From: Endothia cerciana
Taxonomy: Eukaryota; Ascomycota; Sordariomycetes; Diaporthales; Cryphonectriaceae
DNA: 64,000 nucleotides
Direction of reading: 5' to 3'
Assembly: GCA_026119935.1 (NCBI GenBank)
Contig: JALRMH010000056.1
Coordinates: 176,679-240,678 of the forward strand
Shown here: positions 36,000-45,220 of the stretch, in pieces
Numbering within the stretch: the stretch's first letter is position 1
Layout: each line of letters opens with the position of its first letter
Made by a program: the position numbers and the translations under genes
The notes under the pieces: model-generated
What the model was told of the DNA's origin: nothing
The model's database searches: none
The model's input: only the letters and a program-made list of their open reading frames with translations

Positions 36000-36860
36000 A
36001 TGCAGTACTCCTCAGCTATTCTTATTGCGGCTTTCGCTGCCACCAACGTCCTCGCCCACGGTGTCATCACTGAGGTCCAGGGTGCCAACGGCGTCAACCT
36101 GCCCGGCCTCTCCGTGGCCGATGGCACCCCCCGTGACTGCCCCACCCCTGGCTGCGGTGCTGAGGCCGACACCTCCATCATCCGCCAAAACGAGATCGGC
36201 ACCTCCAAGGCCACCGCCCTCGGCCGCACCAACGGAGGTGGCCCCGTCGATGCCACCAAGATGATCTCGACCTTCATGGACGGCGCCGCTGGCAACAGCT
36301 CCGCCGTCAAGGCCGCCCGCGCCCTCCACGCCGAGAACATGGCCCGCCGCGCCAACCTGCCCCGTGCCTCCAACGGCGGTACCAAGACCCCCGCGGGCAC
36401 CACCGAGACCGGTGTCAAGGCTGCCACTGGTGCGGCTGCCGCATCCGGCCTGCCGACCACCCAGGACGACGGCACTATCGCCATGACCTTCCACCAGGTC
36501 AACCAGGACGGTGCCGGCCCCCTCACCGCCCAGATCGACGCCACCTCCGGCGGCCAGGACCCCACCGCCTTCCAGGACGCCCAGGTCAGCACCAACGTCC
36601 CCGGCATCGGCATTGGCGGCCTCTCCGCTGCCCAGACCACCGACTTCCCCGTCAACGTCCAGATGCCCGCTGGCATGACCTGCCAGGGCTCCGTCGGTGG
36701 CGCCAGCAACGTCTGCATCGTCCGCATGCAGAACAGCGCCCTGGCCGGACCCTTCGGTGGCTCCGCTGCCTTCACACAGAGCACGGCTGCCAAGAAGCGC
36801 GCCATCGAGTACAACCTGGCCAAGCGCCGCTTTGCTCGCGCCCTCAAGACCGAGCAGTAG
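36000..36860 (+). CDS. Secreted Egh16/Gas1-family appressorium-type protein
   Basis: A single exon of 286 residues in a CAAGATGC start context with strong C-ending codon bias, so probably highly expressed. Signal peptide MQYSSAILIAAFAATNVLA is followed by HGVITEVQGANG. Cysteines occur as CPTPGC and later CQG/CIV pairs. The MTFHQVNQDGAGPLTAQID and VQMPAGMTCQG segments are hallmarks of the Egh16/Gas1-Gas2 (MAS) family, proteins of Magnaporthe and Blumeria expressed in appressoria and needed for full penetration. A Thr/Ala-rich linker spans residues 125-150 and the C-terminus is basic (KRAIEYNLAKRRFAR). The mature N-terminal His resembles LPMO-type proteins, but a copper site is inference. Confidence 0.88.
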   Translation: MQYSSAILIAAFAATNVLAHGVITEVQGANGVNLPGLSVADGTPRDCPTPGCGAEADTSIIRQNEIGTSKATALGRTNGGGPVDATKMISTFMDGAAGNSSAVKAARALHAENMARRANLPRASNGGTKTPAGTTETGVKAATGAAAASGLPTTQDDGTIAMTFHQVNQDGAGPLTAQIDATSGGQDPTAFQDAQVSTNVPGIGIGGLSAAQTTDFPVNVQMPAGMTCQGSVGGASNVCIVRMQNSALAGPFGGSAAFTQSTAAKKRAIEYNLAKRRFARALKTEQ

Positions 36861-38388
36861 ATGGATGGGCTGCTTGCATCTCGCTAGTCTGGACTAGCCA
36901 GAGGTTGTTCCTGCTTCATGGTAATGGTTGCTATTCATTGGGCTGAAGCGCATCATTATACCACACTCCCTTTCTAAAGACCCATCCTAACTTGGGCATT
37001 TCTATAAAGTTTTATGAGGGAGGGCGGTGTAAATAATAAGATAGACTGATGTAAATGATGAGATTACGTTCCTTAATACTGCCCGCCTGATGATATCCCC
37101 AACGTGCCCTGCTCAGATCCATCTCCTCCTCTACTGCGGGACCTGGCCTCTCGACAGGTTTCTGGTTGACCCATCCATACGTCAGGGGTGAAACACCAGT
37201 CTGAAGCAGCCGATGAATGAGCCCGTCTGCTGCAGTGTCTCCTCAGCGGTTGCGGGACTTGGAGCAGCGCAGCAGCCAGACCCACCACACGGTGCGCACT
37301 TCGACTGTCTATACTCATATTGACCACAGCTCGTTCTCATCCATAGCCGTGCCGTGCCTAGGGAGGCTCCGTTCTACCTCGCTGCTCCGGCCTTCGACTT
37401 TGTTGCACGAGTACATATCCAGATAGGGAGGGAGAACGGGATCAGGACCGCGGCTTTGCCAATTGCAACACCAGGAGCTCGATAATGGGCTGAGCATTGC
37501 GCAGCTCTGCACACAATGCCGACTTATCATGGGGTCAATTCTGCTAGCGTATTTGGGTCTACAAACAAAGAAAGAAAGAAAACAAAAAAAAAAAGAAAGA
37601 AAGAAAAAGGGGGAGAGAGAGAGAGACAAATTGTAGCCCCACCAGGCTGTGGGTGCGAGGACTGCGCGTGGGCCTGGTCTGTTATATGATACAATAGGAT
37701 TGGCTTGGCGTGGCTAGAAGAGCTTCTTTCTGCCACAAGTCAACCACATTTGAGGGGACATTGAATCTCAGGAAGCTTTATTGAATCCTGGATGGCTATG
37801 AGGGGCTATATTCCAATGTTATGTGTTTCAAAAACCCAGCGGCTGATGTTGTTAGAAAAGAAGAAACGGACAAGCTCTACTACCTCGACGCCCTCAGTCC
37901 ACATGCATTGTAACCAGCAGATGCAGATGGAATAAACCATCCATCCACTCACAGCCCTTGCCAATTCCTCCGGCGCTTAGACCGGCTGGGTATATTGAAT
38001 TACAGTATGGGATTTTCCCTGAACCGTAGCCTACTAGTATATTCGAGGTCAGACTACTACTGGTGAGGCAGACTGATGGCCGATCGCAAGGAGAGGGAAG
38101 AACATACAGACTCAGCAGCAGGCTGAATTACACACATGTTTGCTGCATTGAAGACGCCATGGGGATTAGAAGGGCGGTTCACCGATTTATTCTAATGCTC
38201 TTATCCTAGCAGCCTCACAAGGACCCAAGCGAGTCTGGCAAATGCTTAATTAAAACATTAAGCCCTGGGGATCCATCATTTACGGAGAAGCTGAGACGAA
38301 AGTTGACATGGTGCACAGCACAGTCGTCATTGCAGCCATAGGTGTCATATACCGTATTTTTCTCGCGAATTTTGAGGATGAGACTTGG
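36861..38388. other. Intergenic region
   Basis: 3' flank of the Gas1-like gene and spacer before the transposon, with an A/G-rich low-complexity tract at 37562-37626 and poly-purine runs. No gene supported. Confidence 0.45.
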
Positions 38389-38440
38389 TAAGTCAAAAGA
38401 CAATCGGGACACCCCCCTGAATCGGGACACCCTGGCCAGC
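38389..38440 (+). repeat. Left terminal inverted repeat of the pogo element
   Basis: About 52 bp with two CGGGACAC boxes; inverted match to 40341-40395 with a few mismatches and a 3-nt indel. Confidence 0.8.
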
Positions 38441-38567
38441 CACTCTATTTCCCAACCACCCTCTATCCACTTCGACGTTTCTCCTTTAATTTCTTTCCGA
38501 ATAGCTTCAATTTTTTCTTTAAAAAAATTTTTTTTTTTTTTTTTCACAGGATATCAACAAGCTATCA

Positions 38568-40341
38568 ATGCCGGCAGATACCGAATTCGAAGTCTCCCAG
38601 GCCGGCGAGGCCGTCAGAAAGGGCCAGTCAATCAGAAAGGCCTCCTTGGGCTGGGGCATTCCGAAGACCACTCTTCACAAACATTTTGCCGGCGCACTTT
38701 CGCATAGACGGGCTGCTGAGCCTCAACAAAGACTCTCTATTGGCCAAGAAGATAAACTAGCCTAATGGGGTCCTTTCTCAAGCCACCTAGGGCTTCCACC
38801 GACGCACTCAGAGCTTAGGATCTTTGCGTCGAGGGTTCTCGCCGTAAAAGGGGACCCCCAGCCCTCAGAAAAGAAATGGGTTCAAGCTTTTTTACGTCGT
38901 TATCCACGCCTTGGGACCTTAAGAGCTCGTCGGATAGATTCGAAATAAATCAATAAGGCGACAACAGGGGTAACTCGATCTTGGTTCTCTCTGCTAGCTT
39001 TACCTAACGTTCAGACTGTCAGACTAGCTAATCGATGGAATATGGACCAAGCCGGAATAATTGAAGGCTAAGGCGAGAATGATCTAGTCCTGAGAGGGCG
39101 AAATTCACAGTCAATCTCTCGGAAGGACCCCGGCGTGCGAATCTGGACGTCATTTATCAAAGGTATATCAGCTTCCGGCGCTCACCTACCCCCCTTAGTG
39201 ATTTGAAAGATCTATACAACAGCAATAGTTTCCGACGAATCTAGAGTCTTTAGACAGCTGGCAATTCACTAAAACAGCAAACAGATAAATAAATAACGAT
39301 ATAGCACTTAAATAGCTAAAGAAGATACTCATCTTAGCAAGCTAACTCAGCAACTCTATCAAGATTTATCTACTAATTCTCAATAGCTATAGAAGCTATA
39401 TAATAACTGAATTTATATATAAATACCTCTAAGATAATATTTTATTAGTCTATTTACTTTCTAATATATTATATGTACTTTAACCTCTCGATTCAAGAGC
39501 TTTTTTGTTATTAAAAAGAACTTATTAGAAAAGGATTAGTCTTCTAAGCTAGTATAGTAACTCGACGGTTTTTAATAAACAAACATTCTTTGAAAACTGT
39601 TATCTAACTTATATTGATAGACTTTCTAGCTAGAATATTCAATCTGAGTAGAAAGCTTGAAGTTTTCAACTAGTTTTTCTAGCTAAGCTACTTCTGAGCT
39701 CTCTTCTTCTTAAGAGTATTTAATAGTATACTTAGAACGAATTAGCTTTAAGCCTAAGGCTGTCGATAATATTAAACTTCATACTAGAACACTCTTTAAA
39801 CTAATCAAATATCTTCTCGACGGCTGAAGAACCCGGAACGGAGGATCGGCGGTAACGCTACGAGGCCGCGCGGCCTACGCGGTGGGGGTTTGTGCCGACT
39901 CTCCGACAGGCAGACTCTATATCAACGGACCAAACGAGCGAGGAGGCAAGGAAGGAGGAAGGAAGGCAGGTTCAGCGGTCCTTAGAATCAGCTAGCTAGC
40001 TGCGAACACACTGCTCGGGAGCACCTCACACCCTCTCACTTCACTTGTGATCCTACACCCTGACAACAAGAAAGACTTGCTATTGGTCAACTCCCTTGAG
40101 AGAATTCAAACCCCCGAGACCCAGGTGGAGGCTATCAGGCCCCCCCCAAAAAAGAAAGCTTGAGTTGAGTCCGAATTCTAGGTTTGCTAATATTGAGGCT
40201 ATACAGAGGGCCCAGGAAGGGGCTAATCAAGTTGCAGATAGTTCCAATGAAGAGAGAAATATCGAATTGCTTAGGGCGGAAGAGGACTGTATCGTAGTTT
40301 CTATTGGTGGGATAATTAAAGAAATGAGATATATATTGTAG
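38568..40341 (+). pseudogene. Pogo-type DDE transposase, inactive
   Basis: The N-terminal HTH-psq domain is intact: MPADTEFEVSQAGEAV, then SIRKASLGWGIPKTTLHKHF. Continuing in the same frame: LGLPPTHSELRIFASRVLA, WVQAFLRRYP, then WNMDQAGIIEG, which contains the first catalytic Asp. In-frame TAA codons at 38763 and after IDSK and GIIEG replace likely CAA (Gln), as RIP does. The catalytic-domain remainder (39290-39800) is so AT-rich that only pieces such as YITTEFIYKYL and VLQPLD are legible in a shifted frame. The C-terminal tail reappears at 40150-40341 (LSPNSRFANIEAIQRAQEG, a CENP-B-transposase tail motif). Dead copy. Confidence 0.75.
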
Positions 40342-40395
40342 CTGGCCAGGGCGTCCCGAATCAAGGGGTGTCCCGAATCCCTGTCCTTTGACTTA
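40341..40395 (-). repeat. Right terminal inverted repeat of the pogo element
   Basis: About 55 bp, inverted copy of 38389-38440, ending in TA. Confidence 0.8.
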
Positions 40396-41048
40396 CATTG
40401 CAAAACTGGGGCTTTGGACGTGAGATACCCATCTTTGATAGACATGACTCCACGACTTTGTTACGTATGTACCTAACATATCTTCTGATATGACCGAGAA
40501 TCTAGGCACAATCCTCGTCGGCTGTCTACCCTCCTTTCCGAGATTTTTTCGACAATTGAAACAAAGGGTGCTCGGATCTCGTCCGATGAGGGAAACCCTG
40601 GCTTTGGGCCGTATTGCCCAATAGATCGTTCCCTGGCGAACGATTCAAGGACTCGGGCGAGTCGACCATAGTAAGTACCACATGACTACGAATCCACTTG
40701 GCGGACTCATTCAGGCCCGACATCTTGCACTCTCTATACAGTAGAAAGGTGTAAAGTCTTTCTACACTTGTTGAGAATCTAGATATTATTATATGCATAG
40801 AAACACATAAAGTATATTTATCCATGTCAGAATGTACAAAGAACTCTATGGCTTATATTGAGCAGTTCTCCACTTTGGCTTCAATACAGACCGTGGGAAC
40901 AATGTCTGTATCTTTAAGTTTACTGGGTATCTAGGTATTGTAAAATGGTACTATTCCAAGGCGAGGTTTCTGCAGCCCTACATTATGCAATTCTCGCCCT
41001 TGACCAAATTAATTACGTTATCGACCGAGAGATGTCTAAGAAAAACCC
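40396..41048. other. Intergenic region
   Basis: Between the transposon and the 3' end of the kinase-vWA gene. No gene seen. Confidence 0.45.
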
Positions 41049-43659
41049 TCACCAATCATCTTCTTCGCCGATCCCATCATTGGTGGGACTTAATGGACCC
41101 AGGATAATAGTGTGAACCTCAGCGTTGGACAGGTCTTTCACGTCCACAATGTCCCTGTGAGTTGATGTTAGGAACATTGAGGGTGCTCGCCACGATCTTG
41201 TCACTGGAGGAAGGGTAGTGTAATTCAAAAGGGAAAACGCACCAACCATCTAGGCTCTGGCCAAAACGGTCCAAATGTACCAAAAATCTCTTGCCGTCGT
41301 CATTATCTCCGAAGCGAACGAAATGGAGCGAAACGTGCATGTGCTCTTTGCTGAGCCGACGGAGCTGCATTTCCTTGATCAATCCTTTCAGTGGTGCTTC
41401 CAAGCCACCGCCGGGGCTCGCGTCCTCGCCCCAGTTTCCATCTGTGAAGATGTAGATGCTTATTGGCTTGCGGTCTCTTATTCGAGCTCGGAAATTGACG
41501 TTGAACCCGCCTATCATCCTCGGGATCCGTGGAAGAACCACGTCGTCCAAGAACTGAGAGAAAAACCCGGGCATGCTGTCGGGTTCTCTCTCAAAAGAGT
41601 GTTTCTGAACCTCCTTGACAAATTTGTGGGGGCTGCGCCTGGTCTTCGTTATGGCTGAGGGCGCAGACACAAATGCAAGTTCGACTTTATTGGGATCCAA
41701 GTCTTTGGTTATTTTGAAGAGTTCTTCCAGTGCTTGCTCAACCAAGAAAATATGCTGACCCATGCTCCTAGAGTCGTCAATAAGGAAGAAATGATCCCGA
41801 TTCGGAATGTTGATTTTCAGCTTGGCAACCAGAGCCTGCAGCTTAGGGTCGGAATGGCTCCTCTTAAATATTTGCCTCTCTCTCGGACGGGAAGCCAGTG
41901 CCTTGATCGTGAGTCCCTTTCCAAGGCCCGCAAGGCTGTCATTATGAGTGGTGGCGTCTGTATCAGAGATCTCAGAATCCGCATCATCGGCTTCTTGGCC
42001 AGCGTCTGCGGAATTTGTCCCAAGTAAACGATCGAACTCGATCATTATGTCCCGCGCAGCCTCTCGATCTGATGCCTTCTCCTTCTTGAAGACGTGCTTC
42101 TCCAGTATGTCAAGGACGGCAGGTGTGAGCTCGTCTTTTCGGGCCCTGCAAATACGTCGCAGCTCTTGGTGGGTTTCGTAGACGACGCTTGAGCACTGGT
42201 CGCCGTTATGGAAACAGCCCTTGAATGAAGTGTTTCGAATCAAGGACACCGTGTCATGGAAGGCCATCCTGTTGCGCAAGTAGGTCTCTTGTCCTTCGTG
42301 TCCTCCAGCGACCCAAGCGCATGCCGCACTGAACACAGCAGCTATCGAGAATATGTCGGCTTTTGTTGTTACCATGTCGACGTCGGCTTTGTATGTCCTG
42401 AGAGTTGATCCTTTCTGGCAGTGTAAGACATTATATGTGCTTTCAGGCGAGCTATAGATATGGGTGCCCTGTGTGTTTCCACCCATGGCCGTGGTGCTGC
42501 TCGACTTTGATCGTGTGACGCGACTGAACAAGCCGAAGTCAACAATCTTCGGGGTGAAATCGTAGCTAGGTGACGGCGCGTTCATCGAGATTAGTATATT
42601 GTCCGGTTTGATGTCTTCATGGATCCCGAAGACCTCGGTATTGCCATCGACCAAGTGATGAACCCGCTCCAGCCCATTGAGTACTTGCGAGAGGCTTTTC
42701 CAAAACTTGGAAATCTCTTTGCCCCGGGGAGGACTTGTCTTCTTGAAAAAATCGGCGAGATTCCCTCCTTCAACGCATTCCGTAACGATGTTGTAGGTCC
42801 AGTGCTGTCGGAATGATCCAATGTACTTGACAATATGGGGTGATGGAAAATTGGAGAACATGCGGAGGGGTTTGATTTCGTTCTCATAGGTTGGCTCAGA
42901 CTTCGGGGCATGGTATGTCTTTATAGCGAAGGTACGCTGGCAGCCTTTGGTACTATTCATGGCCTACGATGACTGTTCAGTACTCTTGTAGTGGCAGTGG
43001 CGCCCTCGCTTTCTCTCTTGTGTTTCGTGGGTGGGCGGAGGAGGTAGGGACAGCAGACCTACTTCCGGGATGCAACCATCATGAACGGTTACCTTGTAAA
43101 CAGACGCGACATTGCCGTGAGCAATTCGATCATGACGCACAAGTGGCAGTATGGTGCTCGGATCGAGATGTACATCTTCCATGTTGGTAGGACTGATAGC
43201 CAGGGGGAAGAACATCCATTGGTCTTTCCTTATAATGTCGAACAGACGAGCAAACTGGGCATTTTTCCGAGGCCATGGTGGAGGATAATGAGTCAACGGC
43301 AACTTGTCATCGCTCAGCTTGTGATTTGTAAAATAGACCAAGTGCCGAGCCTGCCCAGTGTACACGAGAAGCGAGAAGGTGCGCAGATAGCAAATTAGTA
43401 TCGTGTCGATGGTGAAATACAGCTCGAGTTCGCGAAACACCTCGCTGATTTTCTTGCGGGTCCAGTACCTCTCCAGAGCACAGTAAGGGACATATTTTGG
43501 AGATCTGTCCGTCTCAGAAAACAGATCATGACCTGGCATGGCTTCGCCGTCGATAAACTTGCAAAAGTCTAGCGAGGACTTGTCGATAGCGGTAAGCCTG
43601 GTGGAGGGGAATCTCTCGGTGGCTGCACCGCGGTGCCTCTTGGATGCCTTTCGCGACAT
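41049..43659 (-). CDS. Protein kinase-von Willebrand A domain fusion
   Basis: Three exons: 43063-43659, 41243-42963 and 41049-41154; 807 aa, phases consistent. Residues 1-165 are a fungal N-terminal region. The Ser/Thr kinase domain (about 165-500) has a loop HGNVASVYKV, the VAIK-type Lys in FAIKTY (about 214), catalytic loop HEDIKPDNIL (about 314, HED instead of HRD) and DFG in KIVDFGLF (about 341). After an acidic linker (about 520-545) comes a vWA domain with MIDAS DxSxS (IDDSRSMGQ, about 590) and IFTDGNWGED. The last exon completes GWDIVDVKDLSN and ends GEEDDW. All kinase signature residues are present, so it is probably active, with the vWA part binding a partner through a metal. Intracellular. 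Neighbouring NLR relic and CorA-like gene suggest a signalling or recognition context (inference). Confidence 0.85.
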
Positions 43660-44312
43660 GGTTCACCGAGTTGTGAGTTTGCTGGTCAGGAAAGACAGTT
43701 CGTCCGAGAATGGCTCCTAGGACAACGGAGGCTCCGAAGTGTTGGTAAAGGTACGAAAAGTCATTGGTAAGTATTGGAATGTGTAGAGAAGCAATCAGCC
43801 CTAGGCTGGAGAGCAATTTGCTATTCATCAGGATCACATGCTGCGCTAGAGGTAACCCACCGTCTCTGCCACATCGTTCCTTTGTGAAGTGCAGCAAGGA
43901 CGACGTGGGAGCTGGAGTTAAGCCTGGCGTGACGCCGGTGGGGCCACCTACTCGAGACGACAAGCGGGGCGTTCATGAGCGAGACTGTAAGCTGCTGGAA
44001 GTGGCGAATCTACTGCTCACACTTCAGCTCGGGTGCCATGGTACTATGTATGGGATGCTGTCGATAACGTCCCGCTTGGTCCAATCATCGGGTAGTACAT
44101 TGCAGCTCTGCTGCAGATAATCAGCCATGCAGCAGGGAGTCAAGCATGGTTGCGAAAAATGCAGACCAAGAGCCGGGAGCAGAGCCTCATCCTCGCTGAA
44201 GTAGATAAAAGTCCGACCCCTCACCGGTAAGCTTGGCTCCGCCCGCTGACCGTAGGCGCCCTCCCTGCCTGTTGATCCTGAGCTGAGAGACTCATCTTAC
44301 CAAGTGGAAAAA
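43660..44312. other. Divergent intergenic region
   Basis: Promoter region between the kinase-vWA gene (minus) and the small three-exon gene (plus). Open frames here have no features. Confidence 0.4.
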
Positions 44313-44672
44313 ATGGCCCCAAAAACCAACAAGGTGTGGAAATACCATCTGCAACTAGGAGACCTCAAAACGCATCTCCAGACGCTGTTCCCGGGCGTGA
44401 AGATTAAAATCAACGACCCTGTGAGTTGCTCTGGCTATTTTTGAATGCGTAGCTTATTCCTTTAGGACCCGGAGAAAGGCAAATTTTTCGAGGTCAAACT
44501 ACCTAGGGGATTGACCAAGGTGGGTGAATTCGATTCAATCTCTGCACGCTATGTGTCTCCGTCGTTTCTTCTCGTTTCTTTTCTCACTGAGTATTTGAGT
44601 CAGGACGAACAACATTACATCGAACACCACGTTGCGAAGGATCCCAATCAGAATCCAACGGAGGCTTGGTAA
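44313..44672 (+). CDS. Small three-exon gene, 76-aa hydrophilic protein
   Basis: Exons 44313-44420, 44466-44519 and 44604-44672 are separated by a 45-nt GTGAGT...TTTAG intron and an 84-nt GTGGGT...GTCAG intron, both phase 0. The product starts MAPKTNKVWKYHLQLGDLK, runs through HLQTLFPGVKIKINDPD and FFEVKLPRGLTK, and ends EHHVAKDPNQNPTEAW. No signal peptide, TM or Cys. The alternation of short strands and a helix suggests a small alpha/beta fold. Coherent phase-0 splicing of three exons and an unbiased composition argue for a real gene. Function unknown. Confidence 0.6.
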
Positions 44673-45220
44673 AACAACTGGAGGTGGTATTTGAAGTGGA
44701 ACTCTTGGGGCGGGAAATGGGGGGTGTATACTTACGAGAGGGATACAAATACGAATATCCATCCATCAGCCCTCGCACGTTTTCCGTTGGGTATCGCATT
44801 TCGCTGAACCATACTGTTCCGAGACCCCTTCGTCGAATAAATGCCGATCTCTGGTTTCAATAATGGTGCTGGTGATGATAACTGGCCCATCGATATGCAA
44901 AAACTTTGACAAATGGTACAGCCCGAGTATGGTGGCGGATTATCAGCAGGTTGAAGTCCGCCTTACGCCTGTCAGCCCCTCACTTGTAACATTCCTGCAG
45001 CTATATCCCCGCAGGGCATAGCGTCAGATACAACATGCATGAGGTAGCCAATACGCCCTGGAGGCCCACCGAGGCAGACTGGCCTCGGTAGAGACGTGCT
45101 TGGGCCTTTAATTGTCGCCCATGGCTTTCCTGGGACTCACCTGCTGACACTGGGTTCACCTGTTCTGTTTTCGTCCATGAAGAAGCTAAGCTATTTATTC
45201 ACTAAAGTTTATTCTCGAAT
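44673..45220. other. Intergenic region
   Basis: Spacer and promoter of the CorA-like gene (TATTTATTCACTAAAG at about 45190). No gene seen. Confidence 0.4.

Larger units (their letters stand above)
38389..40395 (+). mobile_element. Pogo/Fot-type Tc1-mariner DNA transposon, RIP-mutated
   Basis: Terminal inverted repeats of about 52-55 bp sit at 38389-38440 and 40341-40395 and pair closely (left AGTCAAAAGACAATCGGGAC, right complement AGTCAAAGGACAGGGATTCGGGAC core). Each is bordered by TA, the usual target duplication. The interior encodes a degenerate transposase (separate entry). AT content peaks at 39290-39800 where RIP has been heaviest. At about 2.0 kb it matches the size of fungal pogo elements. 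Confidence 0.8.

Noticed and set aside
34603..36264. 553-codon open frame overlapping the Gas1-like gene in another frame
   Set aside because: Biased composition, includes Ser runs from a CAT microsatellite, and overlaps a well-supported signal-peptide gene in a different frame.
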